From Thiothrix sp. UBA5583 (GTDB taxonomy: Bacteria > Pseudomonadota > Gammaproteobacteria > Thiotrichales > Thiotrichaceae), in contig DILV01000030.1 of the NCBI GenBank assembly GCA_002425225.1, positions 62,001 to 126,000 on the forward strand: 64,000 bases of DNA. The letters run 5' to 3'. Each line of letters opens with the position of its first letter. Within the stretch, counting starts at the first letter, position 1. The notes beneath the pieces are model-generated. The model did not search any database. It had not been told where the DNA came from and saw nothing but the letters and a program-made list of their open reading frames with translations. Below are positions 28,232 to 35,881 of the stretch, piece after piece. The position numbers and the translations under genes were made by a program.

Positions 28232-29398
28232 ATGCATATCCTGATGGTTTCCGACGTGTATTTCCCGCGCGTCAACGGTGTTTCCACGTCGATCCAGGCA
28301 TTCCGGCAAGCATTGCAGGCAGCAGGGCACAGCGTCACGCTGATTGCTCCCGACTACGGGCAAGCTGCGACGGATGAAGACGGTATCATCCGCATCAGTT
28401 CGCGCGGTGTCATCGTTGACCCGGAAGACCGGATGATGCGCATCCGCCATATCCACCGCCTTGCCGACGAGTTGCAGGCGGAGCATTACGACATCATCCA
28501 CATCCATACCCCGTTTGTGGCGCACTATGCGGGCTTGAAACTGGCTCGCAAGCTCAAGCTGCCGGTGGTGGCTACTTACCATACCTTTTTCGAGGAATAC
28601 CTCTACAACTACATTCCGTGGTTGCCAAAGGAATGGCTGCGTTACGTGGCACGGCGCTTTTCGCGTACCCAGTGTGCTGAGTTGGATGGCTTGATCGTGC
28701 CTTCCACCGCCATGCAGCAAGTACTGCTCGATTACGGGGTGCAAACGCCGATGACGATCCTGCCAACAGGTCTGGACATGCGGACGTTTGAGCCGGGTAA
28801 CGGTGCTGCTTTTCGGGCGCAACACGCTATTGCCCCGGAACGCCCGGTCTTGTTGTTCGTAGGGCGGGTGGCGTTCGAGAAAAACATCGGTTTCCTGCTG
28901 GACATGATGCTGCATCTGCGCGAGCAACTGCCGGATGTATTACTGGTCATTGCGGGTGAAGGCCCGGCGGAAAAGACGTTACACCAACAGGTACAGCGGG
29001 CAGGGCTGGCGGAACAGGTGCTGTTTGTCGGTTATTTGCGGCGGGATGGTGAATTACAGGCATGTTACAAGGCTGCGGATGTCTTTGTATTTGCCTCCCG
29101 CACGGAAACGCAGGGGCTGGTGTTGCTGGAAGCGATGGCTTGCGGCACGCCTGTGGTTTCCACGGCGGTGCTGGGTACGAAAGACATTATCGGTACAGGT
29201 GTCGGTGGGCTGGTTGCCCCGGAAAGCCCGGAGCTGTTTGCCGCCCAGGTCAAGCGTTTGCTGACGGGGAAAACCTTGCACGCACAGAAAACCAGGGAGG
29301 CACTGGCCTATGCTGCTACTTGGTCGCATACCGCACAAGCTGAAAAACTGGTGGAGTTTTACCGCTCTGTCATGGAGTTGAAACAGGTTTCTGCTTGA
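28232..29398 (+). CDS. Glycosyltransferase family 4
   Basis: 388 residues with the GT-B layout. The N-terminus MHILMVSDVYFPRVNGVST is the acceptor-side start common to PimB/MgtA-like enzymes, IIHIHTPFVAHYAGL follows, and the C-terminal domain has LLFVGRVAFEKN, VIAGEGP and EAMACGTPVVST with the donor-binding Glu. It probably transfers a sugar to a lipid or LPS acceptor at the inner membrane, in keeping with waaA and waaC downstream. The donor is unknown. It begins 8 bp after phoX. Confidence 0.85.
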   Translation: MHILMVSDVYFPRVNGVSTSIQAFRQALQAAGHSVTLIAPDYGQAATDEDGIIRISSRGVIVDPEDRMMRIRHIHRLADELQAEHYDIIHIHTPFVAHYAGLKLARKLKLPVVATYHTFFEEYLYNYIPWLPKEWLRYVARRFSRTQCAELDGLIVPSTAMQQVLLDYGVQTPMTILPTGLDMRTFEPGNGAAFRAQHAIAPERPVLLFVGRVAFEKNIGFLLDMMLHLREQLPDVLLVIAGEGPAEKTLHQQVQRAGLAEQVLFVGYLRRDGELQACYKAADVFVFASRTETQGLVLLEAMACGTPVVSTAVLGTKDIIGTGVGGLVAPESPELFAAQVKRLLTGKTLHAQKTREALAYAATWSHTAQAEKLVEFYRSVMELKQVSA

Positions 29399-29433
29399 AT
29401 GTCTGCATACCTTGGCATTACGGGCTTTCATGC

Positions 29434-30747
29434 ATGTTCAAGCGTTATCTGTATACGGTGGTTTTCAATCTGTTGGTTCCCCTATTGGTATTGAACCTGT
29501 GGTGGCGCAGCCGTAAAAATCCGGCTTATCGCCAGCGCATTGATGAGCGTTTCGGCTATGTTCCGGCGCGTCAGGGTGGTGAGCGTTGCGTGTGGGTTCA
29601 TGCCGTGTCGGTGGGGGAGGTGATTGCTGCCCGCCCACTGGTTAAGCGCCTGTTGCAGGATTTTCCCGCTACCCGTGTGTGGGTGACAACCACAACCCCG
29701 ACCGGCTCGGCTATGGTGCAACAGTTGTTTGGTGACAGGGTAGGGCACAGTTATTGCCCCTACGACCTGCCGGATGGTTTGCGCCGTTTCCTGCGGCGGC
29801 TGCGCCCTGATCTGTTGCTGGTGGTGGAAACCGAAATCTGGCCTAACCTGTACAAGGCGTGTGCCAACCGGCAGATTCCACTGTTAATGGTAAATGCCCG
29901 CTTGTCGCCGCGTTCTGCCCAAGGCTATGCCCGTTTGGGCGGTCTGGTGCGTGAGACCTTGCGCTGTGCAAGCTGGATCGGGACTCGCAGTCAGACGGAT
30001 GCGGATCACTTCCTTCAATTGGGGGCATGGCCTGGTCAACTGGGGGTAAGTGGCAACCTCAAGTTCGAGTTGCAGGTTCCTGCTGACTTACCAGCCAGAG
30101 CCAAAGTCTTGCGTAGCCAATGGAGCAAGCGTCCGGTATGGGTGGCAGGCAGTACCCATGCGGGGGAAGAAGCCAGCCTGTTACGGGTGTTTGAGCAGTT
30201 GCGCCATCAAGTGCCTGATTTGTTGCTGATTCTTGTGCCGCGCCACCCGGAGCGTTTCGCCAGTGTCAAAGCCTTGTGTGAAACCGCAGGTTGGGTAACT
30301 GCCCGTCGCAGTCTTGCCCAGCCGGTAATGCCTGAAACGGACATCCTGCTGGGGGATACGCTGGGGGAATTGCTGCTGTGGTATGCCTGTGCCGATCTGG
30401 CTTTTGTGGGTGGTAGCCTGCTTGCCCACGGCGGACATAACCCGCTGGAAGCTGCCGTGTTTGCCGTGCCCGTGATCAGCGGGGTACATACCCACAATTT
30501 CAATGACATGTTCCCGCCGTTGTGTGCTGCTGGTGGAGCCGTGCAGGTGCAGGATGAAAATGCCCTGTGTGCGCAAGCCCTGCACTGGTTACAGGATGTT
30601 GCCGCCCGCCAGCAGGCCGGGCAACAGGCGCAAGCCTTTTTTACCAGCCAGCAGGGCGCACTGGAACTGATCCTGCGGCAAGCCCGCTTCCACCTCGACC
30701 AACGTATTGCCAGCCATGAGCCAGACGCCCAGACTGCTGGTTGTTAA
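29434..30747 (+). CDS. waaA: 3-deoxy-D-manno-octulosonic acid (Kdo) transferase
   Basis: 437 residues from the ATG at 29434, where MFKRYLYTVVFNLLVPLL aligns with WaaA N-terminal anchors; a TTG 39 bases upstream is possible. NPAYRQRIDERFGY, VHAVSVGEV with the catalytic Glu, TTTTPTGSAM, VETEIWPNL and the C-terminal GHNPLEAAVFAVPVISG with HNFNDM are diagnostic. It adds Kdo to the lipid A precursor on the cytoplasmic face. kdsA, which makes Kdo-8-phosphate, lies at about 58 kb. Its end overlaps waaC by 32 bp. Confidence 0.95.
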   Translation: MFKRYLYTVVFNLLVPLLVLNLWWRSRKNPAYRQRIDERFGYVPARQGGERCVWVHAVSVGEVIAARPLVKRLLQDFPATRVWVTTTTPTGSAMVQQLFGDRVGHSYCPYDLPDGLRRFLRRLRPDLLLVVETEIWPNLYKACANRQIPLLMVNARLSPRSAQGYARLGGLVRETLRCASWIGTRSQTDADHFLQLGAWPGQLGVSGNLKFELQVPADLPARAKVLRSQWSKRPVWVAGSTHAGEEASLLRVFEQLRHQVPDLLLILVPRHPERFASVKALCETAGWVTARRSLAQPVMPETDILLGDTLGELLLWYACADLAFVGGSLLAHGGHNPLEAAVFAVPVISGVHTHNFNDMFPPLCAAGGAVQVQDENALCAQALHWLQDVAARQQAGQQAQAFFTSQQGALELILRQARFHLDQRIASHEPDAQTAGC

Positions 30748-31723
30748 GACTTCCTCGTTGGGGGATGTCGTCCACATGCTGCCTGCGGTCAGTGATGCCT
30801 GCGCGATGCTACCCGGTATCCAGATTGACTGGGTGGTGGAAGAAAGTTTTGCCGAAGTACCGCGCTGGCACCCTGGTGTCAGGCGGGTTGTGCCGGTAGC
30901 CCTGCGGCGTTGGCGCAAACAGCTTTTGCAGCCACAAACACGCCATGAAATCCGCCGGTTTGTGCAAACCTTGCGGCAGGAACAGTACGACTGGGTGCTG
31001 GATTCGCAGGGCTTGCTGAAAAGTGCCTTGCTCAGTCGCATGGCTCGCGGGCAACGTTGTGGTTATGACTGGCACAGCATCCGTGAACCGCTTGCCAGTC
31101 TCGCCTACCAGCAACGTGCTGCCGTATCCCGTCAGCAACATGCCGTGACCCGCAATCGTTTGCTGACTGCCAACATGTTGGGCTACCGCATTGACAGTTT
31201 GCCAGTGGATTTCGGGATTGCGGCTAGTGCTTTCCCGTTACCGCCTGTTGTCTTGCCATCCCCCTATGTGGTTGCCTTGCATGGAACCAGTCGGGTGGAC
31301 AAGGAATGGGCGGAAGAACACTGGCGGCAACTCATCGCTACTCTGGCACAACAGGGCATCCACACCCTGTTGCCGTGGGGTAATCAGCGTGAACAGGAAC
31401 GTGCCAGCCGTCTGGCGCAAACCAGCCCGTTTGCGCAGGTATTGCCGAGCTGCCGACTGGCAGAACTGGCCGGTGTCCTGCAAGCTGCAAGCGGGGTAAT
31501 CGGCATGGATACTGGCCTGATGCACATCGCAGCGGCGCTGGATAAACCCGGCATTGCCCTGTATCCCGTAACAGCCCCAGCCTTGACCGGAGTGATGGGC
31601 AATGCACAGCAGCCAGTGCAATTAGTTTCATTAAGTGGGGAAGCCAGCGGTGATGCTGTCAGTGTTATTCGTCAGTTGCTGGCCTGCGTGGCAACTCGAC
31701 CATCCCCGGATGTTCTGGTCTAA
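30716..31723 (+). CDS. waaC: LPS heptosyltransferase I
   Basis: 335 residues from the ATG at 30716, inside the end of waaA. LLVVKTSSLGDVVHMLPAVSDA is the GT9 N-terminus, WVVEESFAEVPRWHPGV follows, and VALHGTSRVDKEWAEEHW, LPWGN and GVIGMDTGLMHIAAALDKPGIALY are the ADP-heptose-binding half. It adds the first heptose to Kdo2-lipid A. The overlap and gene order support a co-transcribed LPS inner-core operon. Confidence 0.93.
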   Translation: MSQTPRLLVVKTSSLGDVVHMLPAVSDACAMLPGIQIDWVVEESFAEVPRWHPGVRRVVPVALRRWRKQLLQPQTRHEIRRFVQTLRQEQYDWVLDSQGLLKSALLSRMARGQRCGYDWHSIREPLASLAYQQRAAVSRQQHAVTRNRLLTANMLGYRIDSLPVDFGIAASAFPLPPVVLPSPYVVALHGTSRVDKEWAEEHWRQLIATLAQQGIHTLLPWGNQREQERASRLAQTSPFAQVLPSCRLAELAGVLQAASGVIGMDTGLMHIAAALDKPGIALYPVTAPALTGVMGNAQQPVQLVSLSGEASGDAVSVIRQLLACVATRPSPDVLV

Positions 31724-31759
31724 TGCTTCCAAACGACATTGACCACTCCGAGGCACTGC

Positions 31760-32647
31760 TTGCTCAATCGTGTTTCTCCCTATCTGCTACTGGTGCTGGC
31801 GACCCTGTTCTGGGCGGGTAATTTCAATCTGGCGCGTGCTTTTCATGCCGACATTCCGCCTTTGGCGTTGTCGTTCTGGCGCTGGTGTGTGGCGGCGCTG
31901 ATTCTGTTGCCGTTTGCGTATCAATCCATGCGGGTGGCTTTGCCGCTGGCGCGTGAGCACTGGCGGCTGGTACTGGCGTTGTCCGTGCTGGGGGTGGCGG
32001 CTTTCAATAGCTTGGCTTATCTCGGCCTGCAAACCACGACCGTGACCAATGGGGTGCTGTTGCAGGCGGTGACGCCGGTTTTCACCATCCTGCTGGCGGG
32101 GTTGTTGTTGCGTGAGCCTGCCAGTTTGCGTCAGTGGTTGGGGTTGCTGGTGTCGATCTTCGGGGTATTGGTGATTATTACGCGGGCGGATGTGGCTGTT
32201 TTGCAGCATCTGGCGTTTACCCGTGGCGATGTGTGGATGCTGGTTGCGGCACTCGACTGGGCGGTTTACACCATTCTGTTGCGCAAGTTGCCGCCGGGGT
32301 TGCAGGGTTTGCCGATCCTTGGGTTTAGCGTGACACTCGGGGCGCTGGTGATCTTGCCGTTTTACCTGCATGAAACCCTGACCGCACAGGCGATGCCGCT
32401 GACGCCGGTCAGTGTGGGCAGTGTGCTGTATGTGGCGGTGTTTCCGTCGTTGCTGTCCTACCTGTTCTGGAATGATGCTACCCGGCGGCTGGGGGCGGGG
32501 CGTACCGGGCAGTTCAGTTACCTGATGCCGGTCTTCGGGATTCTGCTGGCGGTGCTGTTGCTGGGGGAACAGTTGCATACCTACCATGCGCTGGGGGCGC
32601 TACTGGTGGTGGGTGGGCTGGTTATCAGCAACTGGCGGGGCAAGTAG
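31760..32647 (+). CDS. DMT superfamily transporter (EamA family)
   Basis: About 295 residues with ten hydrophobic segments in two EamA repeats ([16 protein letters not shown] in the first, [20 protein letters not shown] in the second) and the C-terminal [20 protein letters not shown] chose the TTG at 31760 because GAGG lies 6 bases before it; the frame also begins with a TTG at 31739 that has no ribosome binding site. A metabolite or amino-acid exporter is likely, but the substrate is unknown. Confidence 0.85.
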   Translation: MLNRVSPYLLLVLATLFWAGNFNLARAFHADIPPLALSFWRWCVAALILLPFAYQSMRVALPLAREHWRLVLALSVLGVAAFNSLAYLGLQTTTVTNGVLLQAVTPVFTILLAGLLLREPASLRQWLGLLVSIFGVLVIITRADVAVLQHLAFTRGDVWMLVAALDWAVYTILLRKLPPGLQGLPILGFSVTLGALVILPFYLHETLTAQAMPLTPVSVGSVLYVAVFPSLLSYLFWNDATRRLGAGRTGQFSYLMPVFGILLAVLLLGEQLHTYHALGALLVVGGLVISNWRGK

Positions 32648-32702
32648 GGGCGCGATTCCTGCGCTGTTTTGCTATGCTCGCCCCAACGACACTGGAGTAA
32701 CC

Positions 32703-33515
32703 ATGAATACGCAAAGCATCATCAACATTTTGGCTCCTTTGGGGGAGCCGCAGGACAACCGACCGTGGCTTGATTATTCAGCCTATGGTTTTACCGCCGG
32801 GGATGCGATCAGTTTGGTGGGGCTGGTGGCTGATAGCCGTTTTCTGGAAAGTGAGGATACGGATTACTGGGTTCCCCTGCATTCATGGCGGGCGTTGCAG
32901 CATCTGATGCCAGCGGGTTTGCATGAGCTGATAGATATTTTTGACCTGTTGGCGGAAGACGATTGGGCACATGATGAAATTCCGGCGGTGATTGCGGCTG
33001 CCGGGCAGGTTGCGATTGAGCCATTGGTGGCGTATGTGCTGGATGCGCGTAATGATGAATTTGCCATTCCGCTGGCGTTGCAATCACTGGTGGAAATTGG
33101 CACGCGGCATGGCAAGTTGCGTAAACCTGTCATTGAACGCCTGGTGTATTGCTTGCAAAACACCTTTGCACAGGATCATGGCTTGAAAGGGCTGATCGTG
33201 GCGGATCTGATTGTATTGCGGGCGGTGGAGGCAATGCCTGCCATCCGGGCTGCTTTTGCCAGCGAACAGGTGGACTGGAGCGTGTGCGGCGATCTGGAAG
33301 ATGTGGAACTGGGGATGGGGCTGCGCACGGAGCGGGATACGCCGCGCCCCAATTATCAGCAGATGCTGGTTGGGGCAGAGGATGACGGGTTTGAGGAGGA
33401 TGATGACTCTGAGCCGTTGGTAGAGCAAGTGATCCGTACCGAACCCAAAATCGGGCGCAATGACCCCTGCCCGTGTGGCAGCGGCAAGAAGTACAAGAAA
33501 TGTTGTATGCCATAA
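32703..33515 (+). CDS. DUF1186/SEC-C motif protein
   Basis: 270 residues from the ATG at 32703, which follows GGAGTAACC. The body is helical and HEAT-like ([21 protein letters not shown] and [15 protein letters not shown]), as in DUF1186 proteins. An acidic stretch ([12 protein letters not shown]) leads to the C-terminal zinc-binding SEC-C motif [20 protein letters not shown] tails in SecA bind SecB and ribosomes, but no specific role is known for this family. It ends 9 bp before the type III mod gene. Confidence 0.85.
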   Translation: MNTQSIINILAPLGEPQDNRPWLDYSAYGFTAGDAISLVGLVADSRFLESEDTDYWVPLHSWRALQHLMPAGLHELIDIFDLLAEDDWAHDEIPAVIAAAGQVAIEPLVAYVLDARNDEFAIPLALQSLVEIGTRHGKLRKPVIERLVYCLQNTFAQDHGLKGLIVADLIVLRAVEAMPAIRAAFASEQVDWSVCGDLEDVELGMGLRTERDTPRPNYQQMLVGAEDDGFEEDDDSEPLVEQVIRTEPKIGRNDPCPCGSGKKYKKCCMP

Positions 33516-33524
33516 AGGAAACCC

Positions 33525-35075
33525 ATGCCCCTGCTTGACTGGCTGAACAAGCCTGCCTCCCTCCAGATTGCTAACCGCGTGCCGTACCGCTTGCTCGAAA
33601 GCGTGCCGGAACTCGGGCATGGCGTAACGCCCAACCACAACCTGCTGATCCAGGGCGATAATCTGGATGCGCTCAAAGCCTTGCTGCCCTTGTATGCGGG
33701 GCGGGTGAAATGCATCTACATCGACCCGCCGTACAACACGCGCTCCGCCTTTGAGCATTACGACGACAATCTGGAGCACAGCCAATGGCTGTCGATGATG
33801 TATCCGCGCCTTGAACTCCTGCGCGAACTGCTCGCCGAAGACGGCAGCTTGTGGGTGTCCATCGACGACAACGAAGGCCACTACCTCAAAGTCATGCTCG
33901 ACGAAATCTTCGGGCGCAAAAACTTCATCGCCAACGTTGTTTGGGAGAAAAAATCGTCCCCGCAGGCAAATGCGATTTGGTTATCTGATAGTCATGACCA
34001 CGTAATGGTGTATGCAAACAACAAACAAGTTTGGCGACCTAATTTGCTTCCAAGAAGTGAAAATACAGATGCTCGTTACAGTAATCCTGACAATGATTCT
34101 CGTGGTGTTTGGGCATCAAGCGATTTCACCATTAGCCTGACAGGTGGGCAGCGTGGGGAGCAATACGCTAAAACTGGGGTGAGTGACAACATCTATGAGC
34201 TTACTACGCCCAATGGGAGGAAATTATTGCCTCCAAAGGGTAGATGTTGGGGGGCACGACAAGAAAGATTTTTAGAGTTGGTAGCTGATAATCGTATTTG
34301 GTTTGGTGAAAGCGGTAATAATGTTCCAAGAATCAAGAAGTTTTTGTCAGAAGTTCAAGATGGGCTTGTGGCGAAAACTGTCTGGTTGCGTAGTGAGGTG
34401 GGAGACAACCAAGAATCCAAACGTGAAGTTGTCAAATTTAATGACGAGGAGATTTTTGGTACGCCGAAGCCGGAGCGGTTGATTGAGCGGATATTGCATA
34501 TTGCGACGAATCCGGGAGATTGGGTGCTGGATTCGTTCCTGGGGTCGGGTACGACTGCGGCAGTGGCGCACAAGATGGGGCGGCAGTACATCGGCGTGGA
34601 AATGGGCGACCATGCCGTGACCCATTGCCAGCCACGCCTGCGCAAGGTGGTGGACGGCGAACAGGGCGGCATTTCCAAAGCCGTCAACTGGCAGGGCGGC
34701 GGCGGATTCACCTTCTACCGCCTCGGCGCAACCGTGTTCGATGAATTCGGCATGATTGACAAGGTCATCCGTTTCCCCACGCTCGCCGCCTACATTTGGT
34801 ATCTGGAAACGCGCACCCCGTGGCAGCAGCCTGACACGCTTTCCCCGCTGCTTGGCATCCACGACGGCACAGCCTATTACCTGCTGTACAACGGCATCCT
34901 CGGCGACCGCCGCCTGCAAGGTGGCAATGTCCTCACCCAAAACGTGCTGGACGGATTACCCGCACACGCAGGCAAGCGCGTCATCTACGGCGAAACCAGC
35001 CGCTTCGGAGTCGGGCGGCTGGCAGCAGAGGGGATCGTGTTCAAGCAGATACCGTATGATGTGCGGGTGGGGTGA
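33525..35075 (+). CDS. mod: Type III restriction-modification system methyltransferase (Mod)
   Basis: 516 residues. IYIDPPYNT (DPPY at 67-70, motif IV) comes before DSFLGSGTTAAVA (about 338-348, motif I), the beta-class order of type III adenine methyltransferases. NLLIQGDNLDALKAL precedes motif IV as usual. The product should methylate N6 of adenine in one strand of an asymmetric site. The stretch between the motifs, roughly bases 33950-34460, holds the target-recognition domain and is clearly richer in A/T than both flanks. AAGGAAA precedes the ATG. Confidence 0.93.
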   Translation: MPLLDWLNKPASLQIANRVPYRLLESVPELGHGVTPNHNLLIQGDNLDALKALLPLYAGRVKCIYIDPPYNTRSAFEHYDDNLEHSQWLSMMYPRLELLRELLAEDGSLWVSIDDNEGHYLKVMLDEIFGRKNFIANVVWEKKSSPQANAIWLSDSHDHVMVYANNKQVWRPNLLPRSENTDARYSNPDNDSRGVWASSDFTISLTGGQRGEQYAKTGVSDNIYELTTPNGRKLLPPKGRCWGARQERFLELVADNRIWFGESGNNVPRIKKFLSEVQDGLVAKTVWLRSEVGDNQESKREVVKFNDEEIFGTPKPERLIERILHIATNPGDWVLDSFLGSGTTAAVAHKMGRQYIGVEMGDHAVTHCQPRLRKVVDGEQGGISKAVNWQGGGGFTFYRLGATVFDEFGMIDKVIRFPTLAAYIWYLETRTPWQQPDTLSPLLGIHDGTAYYLLYNGILGDRRLQGGNVLTQNVLDGLPAHAGKRVIYGETSRFGVGRLAAEGIVFKQIPYDVRVG

Positions 35076-35111
35076 TGGAGTTTGGTATACTTGAGTTACT
35101 GATTAAGGAAT

Positions 35112-35534
35112 ATGCCAATGCCAGCTTATGATTTATTTCACAATGCGGTGAAACATGCTTTGCAGAAAGAGGGGTGGATGATCACTCACGACCCGTTTTT
35201 CATTCCGTTCGGCGGTGTAGAATTGTATGTCGATCTGGGTGCAGAGCGGATGCTGGCGGCTGAGCGTGGCAACGAGCAAATCGCTGTTGAGATCAAATCT
35301 TTTCTCAGCCAGTCGCCAGTTTCGGACTTTCATAATGCGCTGGGGCAGTTTCTGAATTACCGTCTGGTGTTAGAGGAAAACGAGCCAAGCCGCTTGCTTT
35401 ATCTGGCGATTCCCTTCGATATTCACAAAACCTTTTTCAGCTTGCCCTTCACTCAGTTGGCGGTGCAACGCAACCAGTTGAAGCTGATCGTTTTCAAGCC
35501 TGATCAGGAGGAGATTGCCACATGGATAAACTGA
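35112..35534 (+). CDS. xisH: XisH family protein
   Basis: 140 residues. AYDLFHNAVKHALQKEGW, VELYVDLGAERMLAAER and AVEIKSFLSQSPVSDFHNALGQF are the conserved XisH blocks. Asp41...Glu60-x-Lys62 forms a PD-(D/E)XK-like pattern, so nuclease activity is possible. XisH was named for its involvement in excision of the cyanobacterial fdxN element; no such element is seen here. It lies 36 bp after mod and overlaps xisI by 13 bp. Its role beside a restriction system is unknown. Confidence 0.88.
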   Translation: MPMPAYDLFHNAVKHALQKEGWMITHDPFFIPFGGVELYVDLGAERMLAAERGNEQIAVEIKSFLSQSPVSDFHNALGQFLNYRLVLEENEPSRLLYLAIPFDIHKTFFSLPFTQLAVQRNQLKLIVFKPDQEEIATWIN

Positions 35535-35881
35535 ACACTTATCGCCAGTATGTGCGGCAAATTCTGGAAAAATATGCACAATTCAAGCCTGCCATCGACA
35601 ATGTGGACATGGAATTGCTGTTTGATAATGAGCGCGACCACTACCAGTTGATGACAGTTGGCTGGAATGGCTATCAGCGTTTTCATGGTTCTGTGTTACA
35701 TGTTGACATCAAGAATGGGCAGATCTGGATTCAGCACGATGGCACAGAGGGTGGTATTGCCGGTGAGTTTGTAGAACTGGGTGTGCCGAAGGAAGATATT
35801 GTTTTGGCCTTCCACGCGCCTTACAAACGGCCTTATACCGGCTTTGCCACGGGTGAATCTGTGGAACGACAAGCCGCCTGA
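35522..35881 (+). CDS. xisI: XisI family protein
   Basis: 119 residues starting MDKLNTYRQYVRQILEKYA, with DNERDHYQLMTVGWNG, WIQHDGTEGGIAGEFVELGVPKEDIVLAFH and the family C-terminal pattern. XisI nearly always sits next to XisH, and a physical pair (effector and partner) is inferred. The gene overlaps xisH by 13 bp at its start, and its TGA overlaps the res ATG (TGATG), so its translation is tied to that of the restriction subunit. Confidence 0.88.
   Translation: MDKLNTYRQYVRQILEKYAQFKPAIDNVDMELLFDNERDHYQLMTVGWNGYQRFHGSVLHVDIKNGQIWIQHDGTEGGIAGEFVELGVPKEDIVLAFHAPYKRPYTGFATGESVERQAA

Noticed and set aside
31787-32587. Gln/Arg-rich minus-strand frame of 266 codons
   Set aside because: It is the complement of the Leu/Val-rich membrane transporter gene and its composition is that of an antisense shadow.
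35112-35881. XisHI as evidence for an excisable fdxN-like element
   Set aside because: No site-specific recombinase, att-like repeats or interrupted gene were seen around the pair.
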